Positions 9,327 through 17,859 of a stretch of 64,000 nucleotides of DNA are shown piece by piece. Made by a program: the position numbers and the translations under genes. Within the stretch, counting starts at the first letter, position 1, and every line of letters begins with the position of its first letter. The notes below the pieces were generated by a model. It had not been told where the DNA came from, searched no databases, and worked only from the letters and a program-made list of their open reading frames with translations. Origin of the DNA: Neptunicoccus cionae (lineage in GTDB: Bacteria; Pseudomonadota; Alphaproteobacteria; Rhodobacterales; Rhodobacteraceae); the NCBI RefSeq assembly GCF_002860325.1, contig NZ_PKOJ01000001.1:372001-436000 (forward strand), read 5' to 3'.

Positions 9327-9482
9327 CAGTGGTATCCTTACAGATATAAGCCTCTCGTTGGGGAGAGGTGTCCCACCGCCGCGTCTAGGACAGTTTTTGT
9401 TGCGCCGCAACAGGAAACACTGGTCTTTGTGACGTTTTTGGCGAATAAAGCGCCGCAAGTTGACCCAAAACAGAGTGACCAG

Positions 9483-10361
9483 ATGTACGTTGCGACCCTT
9501 ATTTCCAAGCCCGAAGATGCCCGTGTCACCGCCGATCTGGTGTCGTCAATAAAGTCGCGTCTGAACGGTTCCAACGTGGACTGGCTGGCTGAAGGGATCG
9601 CCTGCGATGTCTATTTCGAACAGGAACTCAGCGGTTTTGATGTGTTCTGGCGGGGGCTGGACCGGATGCGAATCGACTTTTGTGTGCAGCCTGTAGAGGG
9701 CCGTCGCAAGAAAGTCCTTCTCGCGGATATGGACAGCACGATGATCCAGCAGGAGTGTATCGACGAACTGGCGGCAGAAGCCGGTGTCGGCGAACGGGTT
9801 GCCGAAATCACCGCACGGGCGATGAATGGCGAACTGGATTTTGAGGCGGCGTTGAAGGAAAGGGTCGGCCTGTTGAAAGGTCTGCCAGTTGGTGTGATCG
9901 AAAAGGTTCTGAACGATCGGATTACCCTGATGCCAGGCGGGCCTGAACTGGTGGCGACCATGCGGGCGAACGGGGCCTATGCGGCGCTGGTTTCCGGCGG
10001 GTTTACCAGTTTTACTTCGGCTGTCGCGGCCAAGCTGGGATTTGATGAAAACCGGGCAAATACGCTGTTGCAGGAAGATGGTAAATTGACCGGTGAACAC
10101 GGGGTTCCGGTACTGGGCAAACAGGCTAAAGTGGATGCGTTGAACGAAATCACAGCGGCCAAGGGACTCACAGCTGACGATGTGATCGCGGTCGGGGACG
10201 GGGCCAATGATCTGGGGATGCTGCATCTGGCCGGATCGGGTGTAGCACTTCACGCCAAGCCTGTCGTCGCTGCGCAGGTCGATCTGCGTCTGAACTATGC
10301 AGACCTGACGGGACTGTTGTATTTGCAAGGTTACAAAGCTGCGGAGTTTGTCCGCCCGTAA
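9483..10361 (+). CDS. serB: Phosphoserine phosphatase
   Basis: 292 residues from the ATG at 9483; the longer frame back to 9207 overlaps serC and is not protein-like. The N-terminal 75 residues are an ACT-like region. Then comes the HAD catalytic core: [10 protein letters not shown] (nucleophile Asp and acid/base Asp), SGGFTSF (motif II Ser) and [12 protein letters not shown] (motif IV). It removes phosphate from phosphoserine, the last step of serine synthesis. Facing serC, it completes the pathway around one divergent promoter region. The Shine-Dalgarno sequence is weak (AGAGTG). Confidence 0.95.
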   Translation: MYVATLISKPEDARVTADLVSSIKSRLNGSNVDWLAEGIACDVYFEQELSGFDVFWRGLDRMRIDFCVQPVEGRRKKVLLADMDSTMIQQECIDELAAEAGVGERVAEITARAMNGELDFEAALKERVGLLKGLPVGVIEKVLNDRITLMPGGPELVATMRANGAYAALVSGGFTSFTSAVAAKLGFDENRANTLLQEDGKLTGEHGVPVLGKQAKVDALNEITAAKGLTADDVIAVGDGANDLGMLHLAGSGVALHAKPVVAAQVDLRLNYADLTGLLYLQGYKAAEFVRP

Positions 10362-10373
10362 ACAGGAGAGACC

Positions 10374-11063
10374 ATGCTGGAAAAATTCGGAGAGAATATC
10401 TGGATCACGGCCGGCGATACTGTCGCTGTCGCCGGTTTCCACTATCCGACCCGCATGGCCGTGGTCCGGTTGAATAGTGGCGATCTGATGATCTGGTCGC
10501 CGGTTTCTTTAAGTGACCGTTTGCGCAAGGCCGTGGATGGCATGGGCGTCGTGCGGCACATTGTGGCCCCAAATTCCCTGCACCACCTTTCGCTGACAGA
10601 TTGGGTGGCAGCCTATCCCGAGGCCACATTGTATGCGCCGCCGGGGTTGCGCAGCAAACGCAAAGATCTGACTTTTGACGAAGACCTTGCAGAAGGCGCA
10701 AATGCGGCGTGGCGCGACGAGGTTCAGCAGACCATTGTGGCAGGCAATTTGATCACGCAGGAAGTTGTCTTTTTTCACCGGCAAAGCGGTACAGTTCTGT
10801 TCACCGATTTGTTGCAACAGTTTCCGGCGGGCTGGCATAAGGGATGGCGGCGCGCGGTGGCGCGGCTGGATTTGATGGTTGAACCGGAACCAACGGTGCC
10901 GCGCAAATTCCGCACGGCTTTCCTGCGCCGTCGCAAGGCGCGGCAGGCTGTGGCACGTATCCTCGACTGGCCGGTCGAGAAGGTCCTGATGGCCCATGGA
11001 GATCCGGTAACGGTGGATGCCGCCGCCTATTTGAAGCGGGCATTCCGCTGGCTGACGGGATAG
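10374..11063 (+). CDS. DUF4336 family protein (metallo-beta-lactamase-like fold, function unknown)
   Basis: 229 residues, 12 bases after serB with a clear AGGAGAG, so co-transcribed with it. The start MLEKFGENIWITAG and the APNSLHHLSLTDWVAAYPEA segment are typical of DUF4336 proteins, which resemble metallo-beta-lactamases but lack the full HxHxDH metal motif. A late AHGDPV resembles the HGD strand of that fold. The C-terminal third is rich in arginine (RKFRTAFLRRRKARQ). No enzymatic role is known to me. The link with serB is positional only. Confidence 0.8.
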   Translation: MLEKFGENIWITAGDTVAVAGFHYPTRMAVVRLNSGDLMIWSPVSLSDRLRKAVDGMGVVRHIVAPNSLHHLSLTDWVAAYPEATLYAPPGLRSKRKDLTFDEDLAEGANAAWRDEVQQTIVAGNLITQEVVFFHRQSGTVLFTDLLQQFPAGWHKGWRRAVARLDLMVEPEPTVPRKFRTAFLRRRKARQAVARILDWPVEKVLMAHGDPVTVDAAAYLKRAFRWLTG

Positions 11064-11118
11064 CGCTGCCCGAAGGCCAGCCGGATTTTCCGCAAGGATG
11101 ATCTAAATGTCTTGACAG

Positions 11119-11139
11119 TAGGTCCGTATTGTTGACCTA
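11119..11139. promoter_or_regulatory. Inverted repeat upstream of the MocR-like aminotransferase
   Basis: Perfect 6-bp arms TAGGTC and GACCTA with a 9-base spacer, beginning next to TTGACA (11112-11117, a possible -35 element) and 22 bases before the start codon. This placement suits an operator, but no dedicated regulator gene is adjacent. Confidence 0.4.
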
Positions 11140-11161
11140 AATCGGTCAGGAGGACAGACCT

Positions 11162-12403
11162 ATGACAACACCCGAAGCGCCGCTTGACTGGGGCACGCGC
11201 TATGCTGCGCGTATGGCCGGTATGAAAGCATCCGAAATCCGCGAGCTGCTGAAGCTGCTGGACCAGCCGGATATTATCTCCTTTGCAGGCGGCATCCCCG
11301 ATCCGGCGCTGTTTCCACAGGACCAGATCGCAGAAATTTATGCGCAAATCTGTAGCGATCGCAGCCGCTTTGATGCGGCGTTGCAGTATTCGGTTTCCGA
11401 AGGGGATGCGGGCCTGCGCCAGTGGATTGTCGGGTATATGGGGAAACGGGGCGTGGCCTGCACCCCCGAAAATATCCTGATCACCAACGGTTCCCAGCAG
11501 GCGCTGGAGTTTCTGGGCCGTATGTTCCTGTCACCCAAAGACACGGCACTGGTCGAAGCGCCGACCTACCTTGGCGCGTTGCAAGCCTTTTCCGCGATGG
11601 AACCGGCCTATGATACGTTGCCGACAGGCCAGACGAACCGCACGGTTGCCTCTTACCGCGATAATGCGGAGGCTGCAGGCGGCGCCGCGAAATTTGCTTA
11701 TGTGGTGCCGGATTTCGCCAACCCGACCGGACACACCCTGACCGTTTCGGAACGCAAGAGCCTGCTGCAGTTTGCCCGCGATCTGGACATTCCGGTGATA
11801 GAGGACAGCCCCTATGTGGCGCTGCGCTATGACGGTGACGAGGTGCCGATGGTTCAGGCATTGGATTGCGCGGATCAGGGCGGGATAGAGGCGTCCCGCG
11901 TGATCAGTCTCGGTTCTTTTTCCAAAGTATTTACACCCGGCTTGCGGGTCGGCTGGGTTTGCGCCCCGCGGGAGGTTATCGGCAAGTTGACCCTGATGAA
12001 ACAAGCCTCTGATCTCAGCAATTCGGCTATCAACCAACGGGTGATCGCAACGCTTGCAACCACGCGATTTGACCAACAGGTGGCTGAAGGCATCGCCCAT
12101 TATCGCGTGAAACGGGACGCAATGCTGGCGGCGCTGGAGGAGCACATGCCTGACGGCGTGGAATGGAGCAAACCGGAAGGCGGGCTTTTCATCTGGGTTA
12201 CGCTTCCCGAACCGCTCGACGCTACAGCCTTGCTGCAAACGTCTGTTGAAACGGCCCGCGTTGCCTATGTGCCCGGTCACGCCTTTTTCGCGGACGGTTC
12301 GGGGCGCAACACTTTGCGGCTCAGCTTCAGTCTGCCTTCTGTGGAGGCAATCGAAGACGGTATCGCAAAACTGGGTTCAGTATTGCGAGAGGCGACAGGG
12401 TAA
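11162..12403 (+). CDS. PLP-dependent aminotransferase, class I/II (2-aminoadipate transaminase-like)
   Basis: 413 residues with AGGAGG six to seven bases before the ATG. Fold-type I landmarks: FAGGIPDPALFP near the N-terminus, ITNGSQQALEFLGRMF (cofactor phosphate), PDFANPTGHTLT (the Asn-Pro-Thr-Gly substrate motif), EDSPYVALRYDG and the PLP lysine in SLGSFSKVFTPGLRVGW. This is the aminotransferase half seen in MocR regulators and in stand-alone LysN-like enzymes that act on 2-aminoadipate, aromatic or branched amino acids; there is no winged-helix domain here. It is a single-gene unit. The amino acid substrate is not predictable from sequence. Confidence 0.88.
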   Translation: MTTPEAPLDWGTRYAARMAGMKASEIRELLKLLDQPDIISFAGGIPDPALFPQDQIAEIYAQICSDRSRFDAALQYSVSEGDAGLRQWIVGYMGKRGVACTPENILITNGSQQALEFLGRMFLSPKDTALVEAPTYLGALQAFSAMEPAYDTLPTGQTNRTVASYRDNAEAAGGAAKFAYVVPDFANPTGHTLTVSERKSLLQFARDLDIPVIEDSPYVALRYDGDEVPMVQALDCADQGGIEASRVISLGSFSKVFTPGLRVGWVCAPREVIGKLTLMKQASDLSNSAINQRVIATLATTRFDQQVAEGIAHYRVKRDAMLAALEEHMPDGVEWSKPEGGLFIWVTLPEPLDATALLQTSVETARVAYVPGHAFFADGSGRNTLRLSFSLPSVEAIEDGIAKLGSVLREATG

Positions 12404-12436
12404 TTGTGATTGTGGAGCAGTTTTGGGATTCTTGGT

Positions 12437-12454
12437 CTCAAAAAACGCTTTGAG
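12437..12454 (+). terminator. Weak hairpin after the aminotransferase gene
   Basis: Arms CTCAAA and TTTGAG (extendable by a T-G wobble and a G-C pair) with a 6-base loop. A TTTTT run follows eight bases after the stem. Possible inefficient terminator. Confidence 0.35.
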
Positions 12455-12489
12455 GCAACGATTTTTAGAGCAGGTCATGTGCATCTGGA

Positions 12490-12499
12490 ATCACGTGAT
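12490..12499. promoter_or_regulatory. Palindrome upstream of xsc
   Basis: ATCACGTGAT is a perfect 10-bp palindrome in the 225-bp gap before xsc. It could be a regulator site, but a 10-bp palindrome can arise by chance and I see no second copy nearby. Confidence 0.25.
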
Positions 12500-12628
12500 G
12501 AAGTAACTGGCCCTACAGGTTAATACGGCTTTATCGCTTTAACTGAGACAATTCCATCGGGCGGAAATTATGTGCGCCTGACGGACATCGATAAAAGCGC
12601 AAAGCGTGATAACTCAAGGAACCGCCCC

Positions 12629-14398
12629 ATGAAAATGACAACAGAAGAAGCCTTTGTAAAAGTCTTGCAAATGCATGGTATCGAACATGCGTTCGGGATC
12701 ATCGGTTCGGCGATGATGCCGATTTCCGATCTGTTTCCGGCGGCGGGCATCAAGTTCTGGGACTGCGCCCATGAATGCAACGCAGGCATGATGTCCGACG
12801 GGTACACCCGCGCATCCGGCAAGATGTCCATGATGGTTGCGCAAAACGGTCCGGGGATCACCAACTTCGTCACGCCGGTGAAAACCGCTTACTGGAACCA
12901 CACACCGCTGCTGCTGGTCACACCGCAAGCGGCTAACAAGACAATCGGGCAGGGTGGTTTTCAGGAAGTCGAGCAGATGAAACTGTTCGAAGATATGGTG
13001 GCCTATCAGGAAGAAGTCCGCGATCCGAGCCGGATTGCCGAAGTGCTGAACCGTGTGATCGAAAACGCCTTCCGCGCCTCTGCCCCTGCGCAAATCAACA
13101 TCCCGCGCGATTACTGGACTCAAGTCATTGATATCGAGCTGCCGAAAATCGTCCGTCTGGAACGCCCCGCGGGTGGTGAAACCGCGCTGAGCGAAGCAGC
13201 CAAACTGCTCTCTACTGCAAAATTCCCTGTGATCCTGAACGGCGCAGGCGTGATCCTTGCTGGTGCAATCGAAGACAGTGCAAAACTGGCTGAAGCGCTG
13301 GATGCGCCGGTGTGCTCGGGCTACCAGCATAACGATGCGTTTCCGGGGTCTCACCCTTTGGCCGCCGGTCCACTGGGCTACAACGGGTCCAAAGCAGCGA
13401 TGGAGCTGATCTCAAAGGCGGATGTGGTTCTGGCGCTTGGGACACGGTTGAACCCGTTCTCCACACTGCCGGGCTATGGCATTGATTACTGGCCTAAAGA
13501 CGCCGCCGTTATTCAGGTGGATATCAACTCCGACCGGATCGGCCTGACCAAAGACGTGACTGTTGCGATTCAGGGCGATGCGAAGAAAGTCGCGCAGGAA
13601 CTGCTGGCCCGTCTGGACGACGGTGCAGGCGATGCCAACCGTGAAGAACGTAAGGCCACCATCGCCAAGACCAAATCTGCATGGGCGCAGGAACTGACCT
13701 CTATGGATCACGAGGACGACGATCCGGGCACCACATGGAACGAACGCGCCCGTGACCGCGAGCCGGGCAAGATGTCCCCGCGTATGGCGTGGCGTGCGAT
13801 CCAGTCTGCCCTGCCGAAAGAGGCCATCATTTCTTCGGACATCGGCAACAACTGTGCCATCGGCAATGCCTACCCGACGTTTGAGGAAGGGCGCAAATAT
13901 CTGGCCCCCGGCCTGTTCGGTCCCTGCGGCTACGGTTTCCCTGCCATCTGTGGTGCCAAAGTGGCGCAGCCCGACGTGCCTGTTGTGGGCTTTGCCGGTG
14001 ATGGCGCTTTCGGGATTTCCATGAACGAAATGGTATCCTGCGGCCGCGACGACTGGCCCCCGATCACTATGATCATTTTCCGCAATTACCAGTGGGGCGC
14101 GGAAAAGCGCAACACCACCCTGTGGTTTGATGACAACTTTGTCGGGACAGAGCTCGACACCAATGTGTCCTATGCCGGCATCGCGCAGGCCTGTGGGCTG
14201 ATCGGCGTACAAGCGACCTCTATGGAGGATCTGACGGACAAACTGGACACAGCGATCAAGGCGCAGATGAACGAAGGCAAGACCACCTTCATCGAAGTGC
14301 TGCTCAATCAGGAACTGGGCGAACCTTTCCGTCGCGATGCAATGAAAAAGCCGGTTTCCGTTGCCGGAATCAACCGCGACGACATGCGTCCACAGTAA
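12629..14398 (+). CDS. xsc: Sulfoacetaldehyde acetyltransferase
   Basis: 589 residues, the length of Xsc, with AAGGA before the ATG at 12629. This TPP enzyme cleaves sulfoacetaldehyde with phosphate to sulfite and acetyl phosphate, the key step of taurine and other C2-sulfonate degradation. The N-terminus KMTTEEAFVKVLQMHGIEHA and the block VTPQAANKTIGQGGFQEVEQ are diagnostic of Xsc rather than acetolactate synthase. AHECNAGMMSDGYTRA holds the TPP-activating glutamate, and GFAGDGAFGISMNE begins the TPP/Mg motif. It is usually followed by pta; here a terminator follows immediately and no phosphotransacetylase or sulfite exporter is nearby. It is a monocistronic unit. Confidence 0.95.
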   Translation: MKMTTEEAFVKVLQMHGIEHAFGIIGSAMMPISDLFPAAGIKFWDCAHECNAGMMSDGYTRASGKMSMMVAQNGPGITNFVTPVKTAYWNHTPLLLVTPQAANKTIGQGGFQEVEQMKLFEDMVAYQEEVRDPSRIAEVLNRVIENAFRASAPAQINIPRDYWTQVIDIELPKIVRLERPAGGETALSEAAKLLSTAKFPVILNGAGVILAGAIEDSAKLAEALDAPVCSGYQHNDAFPGSHPLAAGPLGYNGSKAAMELISKADVVLALGTRLNPFSTLPGYGIDYWPKDAAVIQVDINSDRIGLTKDVTVAIQGDAKKVAQELLARLDDGAGDANREERKATIAKTKSAWAQELTSMDHEDDDPGTTWNERARDREPGKMSPRMAWRAIQSALPKEAIISSDIGNNCAIGNAYPTFEEGRKYLAPGLFGPCGYGFPAICGAKVAQPDVPVVGFAGDGAFGISMNEMVSCGRDDWPPITMIIFRNYQWGAEKRNTTLWFDDNFVGTELDTNVSYAGIAQACGLIGVQATSMEDLTDKLDTAIKAQMNEGKTTFIEVLLNQELGEPFRRDAMKKPVSVAGINRDDMRPQ

Positions 14399-14422
14399 CT
14401 TTCGCAACTTTGCGGAACAGGA

Positions 14423-14453
14423 CGGCGCCGGATTTTCCGGCGCCGTTTTTCTT
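14423..14453 (+). terminator. Intrinsic terminator of xsc
   Basis: Perfect 10-bp stem CGGCGCCGGA / TCCGGCGCCG with a 3-base loop, followed by TTTTTCTTT, 24 bases after the xsc stop codon. Confidence 0.93.
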
Positions 14454-14519
14454 TGGAATCCGGCGCGCCGGCCTGTCATTAATGTTGCCACTTTGTTCTC
14501 ATTTCGCTAGATTGAGATC

Positions 14520-15116
14520 ATGCTGCTGTCTGACGAACTTTTCCCGATTGTGCTGCCTCGTGGCCTGACTTACCTGCCGGAGTATCTGAGCGGGAAAGAA
14601 GAACAGCGTCTGCTGGAGGCGATAGAAGAAGGTCCGTGGGATCTGACCTACGCCAGACGGCGCAAGCATTATGGCAAGGCCTATCAGGAAACGCCGAATC
14701 TGCGCCCCCTGTTGATGCCCGCCGCAATCATCCGGCTTGCAACGCGGATTCACAGCGAAGGGCTGCTGCCCTATGTGCCGCAAAAAGCCCTGATAAATGA
14801 ATATCTTCCGGGGCAGGGTATAGCGGACCATGTAGACCGCGCCGATTGTCGCGGAGGTAAGGTAATTTCCGTGTCTCTGGGCTCCGGCGCCGAGATGCGT
14901 TTTATTGAACCAACGGGGCGCAGGCACCACATATACCTTGAACCCCGCTCTCTATTGCTGTTCGAAGGGGCTGCACGGGACAGTTGGACCCACGGCATCG
15001 CCGGCCGCCATTCCGACCAACGCCACGGCATCACAGTTGCCCGAAAACGCCGCCTCTCCGTAACCCTGCGCTGTGGACCAAATAAACCCCTTGCCCCCGC
15101 CGCCCAATCCCAATAA
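14520..15116 (+). CDS. AlkB-type 2-oxoglutarate/Fe(II) dioxygenase (alkylated nucleic acid repair family)
   Basis: 198 residues. The iron ligands of the AlkB family are visible: HVD in GIADHVDRAD and the distal histidine in DSWTHGI. They are followed by the 2-oxoglutarate-binding arginines in RRLSVTLR. NEYLPGQGIADHVD and ISVSLGSGAEMRF match the core strands. These enzymes oxidatively remove methyl groups from DNA or RNA bases, or from proteins. It is shorter than E. coli AlkB at the N-terminus and closer to the ALKBH-like group with a LPEYLS...LLEAI lead-in. Its stop codon is 10 bases before the tRNA-Ser gene. It may act in alkylation repair; the exact substrate is unknown. Confidence 0.85.
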   Translation: MLLSDELFPIVLPRGLTYLPEYLSGKEEQRLLEAIEEGPWDLTYARRRKHYGKAYQETPNLRPLLMPAAIIRLATRIHSEGLLPYVPQKALINEYLPGQGIADHVDRADCRGGKVISVSLGSGAEMRFIEPTGRRHHIYLEPRSLLLFEGAARDSWTHGIAGRHSDQRHGITVARKRRLSVTLRCGPNKPLAPAAQSQ

Positions 15117-15126
15117 ACACGCCAAC

Positions 15127-15218
15127 GGAGACGTGGCCGAGTGGTCGAAGGCGCTCCCCTGCTAAGGGAGTAGACGGGTTGAACCGTCTCGAGGGTTCGA
15201 ATCCCTTCGTCTCCGCCA
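15127..15218 (+). tRNA. tRNA-Ser (anticodon GCU)
   Basis: 92 bases including an encoded CCA end. The acceptor arms GGAGACG and CGTCTCC pair perfectly. The anticodon stem CTCCC/GGGAG holds loop CTGCTAA with anticodon GCT at 15161-15163. A long variable arm (TAGACGGGTTGAACCGTCTC) is typical of serine tRNAs, and the T-loop reads GGTTCGAATCC. It reads the AGC and AGU codons. Confidence 0.98.
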
Positions 15219-15389
15219 CAAACAAAAAACGAACCCATTTAAATCGGTGCGTTGAGTTGTGGCGGTAATGTTTGTCCCCTTTGAGGCGGGCTTCGCCAGT
15301 ATTCCAAAATCTTTCACGATTTAAAATATTGAGTGCAAGCGACAGAGATTGGACGATACGACAGAAGAGAATACTCATCAAACGTCAGA

Positions 15390-15687
15390 TGTAGATATGT
15401 ACGCACTCTCGGAACACTTCCTGTAAATTCCCTAATTTGGGTTGGAGGAAGTATTCATGACTAACGATGAACGCGACATTCAACGCAAACTTTGAGTACC
15501 GCAGTACGCCGAAATGATCGGTAATGCCCGCAAAGCCTGCCGATATTTTGGAGTCAGCAGGTCCAGCTTCTACAGATGGCGCGCAGCCTATGAAAAGTAT
15601 GGTAAAGCCGGTTTAAAGAATACCGGTTCTTCACCCGTCCCTGACCGGAAGACTCTCTTGATGGCGGGAAATGGAACGTCACCTTAG
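15390..15687 (+). pseudogene. IS481-like insertion sequence, 5' end and broken transposase
   Basis: An IS left end begins at TGTAGATATGTAC (15390). A transposase reading frame opens at 15457 (MTNDERDIQRKL) after GGAGGAAG, meets TGA at 15493 after 12 codons, then reads on as ACRYFGVSRSSFYRWRAAYE, a helix-turn-helix like that of IS481/ISL3-type integrases, until TAG at 15685. The catalytic DDE domain is gone. An inverted copy of the first 88 bases lies at 22528-22615 with seven mismatches by my count. The family name is inferred from the helix-turn-helix and ATG context. Clearly a decayed element. Confidence 0.75.
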
Positions 15688-15690
15688 GCA

Positions 15691-16096
15691 GATCGTATCT
15701 TAAGGCGACGTTTGGATCGCTCCTACGGTAGAAATTGCAGAATACTTAAAAGGGCAAGGCGGACCTTATGGCGGGAAGCCTGAAATACGGGCTTGGATCA
15801 AACCTAACACACTTAGGTCAACACAGGGAGAGGGCCGCTATCCCTTATTAGGGTGTCATCCAAAAGGTCTCAAATTGCCCGAGAAACGGGGGGCGCCGGT
15901 AGATCATCCATTTGTGGATTGTTTACCCAACATCCAATCAGCTGCTTCATCCGGCAACCTTACCGGACAAATAACCAATCAGACACAGGCCCAAGGTACC
16001 ACTGCTCTCAGCTTCGGGCAGCGGCACCTGAAATCCACGAACCGATCGGAAGCTCGCTCTAGGCGAGACGAGCGAATGCCGGAATTCACACCTTCT
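15691..16096. other. Non-coding stretch after the IS remnant
   Basis: About 400 bases with no convincing gene. It is probably decayed mobile DNA: short open frames have stop codons throughout and none has a recognisable motif or ribosome site. GAATACTTAAAAGGGCAAGGC (15729-15749) to about 15790 could be read as integrase-like, but I cannot support that. No terminator for the convergent agmatinase gene is evident. Confidence 0.4.
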
Positions 16097-17047
16097 TTAC
16101 CTTGCTTGTGCCTTTGGCAGCACACACAGCATTTCATAAAGCAGGTTTGCAGCCATGACAGCTGTATTGCCGGAAGGGTCGTACGGGGGGGAAACTTCGA
16201 CGAGGTCACAGCCCACGATGTTCAGACCGGCGCAGCCGCGCACGATCTCAAAGCCTTGCGAAGCCGTCAGCCCGCCAAACTCTGGCGTCCCTGTACCCGG
16301 AGCGACAGAAGGATCGAGGCTGTCGATGTCAAAAGTCAAATAAACCGGCCGCTTTTTCACTTGTTCGCGCACCTTATCCATTACCGGCGCCAGTGATTTG
16401 TACCAAACCTCTTCAGCCTGAATAACCGTGAAACCCCAACTGCGTCCGGTGTCAAAATCGTCCGCTTCGTATCCGGTGCCGCGCAAACCGATCTGGAAGG
16501 TGTTGGCAGCATCAATCAACCCTTCTTCATAGGCACGGCGGAACGGGGTGCCGTGGGCGATTTCGTTGCCAAACATGTGGTCGTTGATGTCGGCATGAGC
16601 ATCGACATGGATCAGTGCCACGGGGCCGTGTTTTTTGGCAATCGAGCGAAGCACCGGCAGGGACAACGTGTGATCGCCCCCCATGGTCACCGGCACCACG
16701 TCATGTTTCAACACCTCGTCGTAGAAGTCGGTAATCCGCTTTACCGTATCCTTAAGGTCAAATGTATTGACTGGCACATCCCCGATATCAGCGACCTGCA
16801 TATGCGCGAATGGCGCTGCTTTCGTCCACATATTGTAGGGTCGCAGCATTGTGCTCTCTGCTCTGATCTGTTTGGGGCCAAAGCGTGTGCCCGAGCGCCA
16901 GCTGGCACCGATGTCCATAGGAATACCAATCAGGGCCGCGTCCAGTCCTTGGGCATCTGCAGCGGATGGCAGACGCATGAAGGTTCCAGGCCCGGCGAAG
17001 CGTGGCATTTCGTTACCGCCGAGCGGTTGGTTGTAGCTATCCGACAT
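16097..17047 (-). CDS. Ureohydrolase: agmatinase or guanidinobutyrase-like
   Basis: 316 residues, a full-length arginase/agmatinase-superfamily enzyme. Mn-binding motifs are complete: GGDHTLSLP (His), HVDAHADIND (Asp, His, Asp) and FDIDSLDPSVAPGTGTPEFG (two Asp). Members cleave urea from agmatine, guanidinobutyrate or guanidinopropionate. The N-terminal RFAGPGTFMRLPSA and EVSPPYDPSGNTA fit the bacterial SpeB/GbuA group. It lies just downstream of a polyamine-type ABC transporter operon on the same strand, separated by 83 bases from the MBL gene, which suggests that an imported guanidino compound or polyamine is degraded. AGGA precedes the start. Substrate choice between agmatine and guanidinobutyrate is not settled. 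Confidence 0.9.
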   Translation of the reverse strand: MSDSYNQPLGGNEMPRFAGPGTFMRLPSAADAQGLDAALIGIPMDIGASWRSGTRFGPKQIRAESTMLRPYNMWTKAAPFAHMQVADIGDVPVNTFDLKDTVKRITDFYDEVLKHDVVPVTMGGDHTLSLPVLRSIAKKHGPVALIHVDAHADINDHMFGNEIAHGTPFRRAYEEGLIDAANTFQIGLRGTGYEADDFDTGRSWGFTVIQAEEVWYKSLAPVMDKVREQVKKRPVYLTFDIDSLDPSVAPGTGTPEFGGLTASQGFEIVRGCAGLNIVGCDLVEVSPPYDPSGNTAVMAANLLYEMLCVLPKAQAR

Positions 17048-17130
17048 GGTGCTGTTCCTGTTTTTTTGTCTAAGTATCCAGTCGCCCGGAGCAGTTTTTG
17101 AAGATCTGTATCAAGTTGGGATCAAGCCGC

Positions 17131-17859
17131 TCAGACGTCTTTTTCACGCAGCCAGTTTGTTATGAGTTCCCGATAACGTACCCCTGAGAACGACTTGAAA
17201 TGCCCCCCGTGCACAACGCGGGCCGGAAGGGAAAGCAAGCGTTTCATGCTATCGACATATTGCGCCATTTCCACCGGATCGTCGCTTTCGATCAAAGGTC
17301 CGTCGTAGAGAACATCACCAGAGATCAGCATCTCTGTTGCAGCTTCCCAAAGCGCGATGCCGCCCGGACTGTGGCCGGGTGTATGAATAACCTCGAACTG
17401 CCGATCTCCCAGATCAATAATGCTGCCATCGTTAAGAATCCGCGTGGCAGGCGCAGACTTCACTGTATAGGTAGATGACTGGTAAGGCTCCGGCGGCAGT
17501 TCGGTAAATATATCGTCCTTCACATAATCGGCAGCCCAGGTATTCTCCCGGGTTGGCGCGGCGAGGATGTCTGCTTCCGCAGCGTGGCATAGACGGCAAT
17601 CAAATTCATGGTGCGTGCCGATATGATCGAAATGGGTATGGCTGGCCACCGCATCCAGCGGGCGTTCGCTCACCAGTGGCACCCATTCGCGGAGGGAAAG
17701 GACACCCATTCCACTGTCTACAAGCATGTCCTTATCACGCCCGCGGACATGCCAGATGTTGCATCGGAAGAACTCCTTGATGTGGGGTTCGTCAATCCAG
17801 GTCACACCGTCCGAAAGTTTGCGGATTCGGTACCAGTCTTCGGGTCGTGCGTGTTTCAT
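17131..17859 (-). CDS. Metallo-beta-lactamase-fold hydrolase in a polyamine transport operon
   Basis: 242 residues from the ATG at 17859, which overlaps the stop of the ABC ATPase gene by four bases (ATGA), so it is translationally coupled; a longer frame to 17988 is rejected. The zinc motif SHTHFDHIGTHHEF (HxHxDH), HTPGHSPGGIALW and a final VHGGH are the ligands of the glyoxalase II/MBL fold. There is no signal peptide, so it is cytoplasmic. It may hydrolyse an ester, thioester or lactam made from the imported substrate; no specific role is established. The location between transporter and ureohydrolase suggests the same pathway. Confidence 0.82.
   Translation of the reverse strand: MKHARPEDWYRIRKLSDGVTWIDEPHIKEFFRCNIWHVRGRDKDMLVDSGMGVLSLREWVPLVSERPLDAVASHTHFDHIGTHHEFDCRLCHAAEADILAAPTRENTWAADYVKDDIFTELPPEPYQSSTYTVKSAPATRILNDGSIIDLGDRQFEVIHTPGHSPGGIALWEAATEMLISGDVLYDGPLIESDDPVEMAQYVDSMKRLLSLPARVVHGGHFKSFSGVRYRELITNWLREKDV

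Noticed and set aside
12629-14398. Acetolactate synthase or other TPP enzyme in place of Xsc
   Set aside because: The N-terminal and QAANKTIGQGGFQEVEQ blocks are specific for sulfoacetaldehyde acetyltransferase.
15127-15390. tRNA-Ser as an integration site with a downstream copy of its 3' end
   Set aside because: I searched for a repeat of the T-arm and acceptor sequence in 15.2-23.5 kb and found none, so no att pair is claimed.
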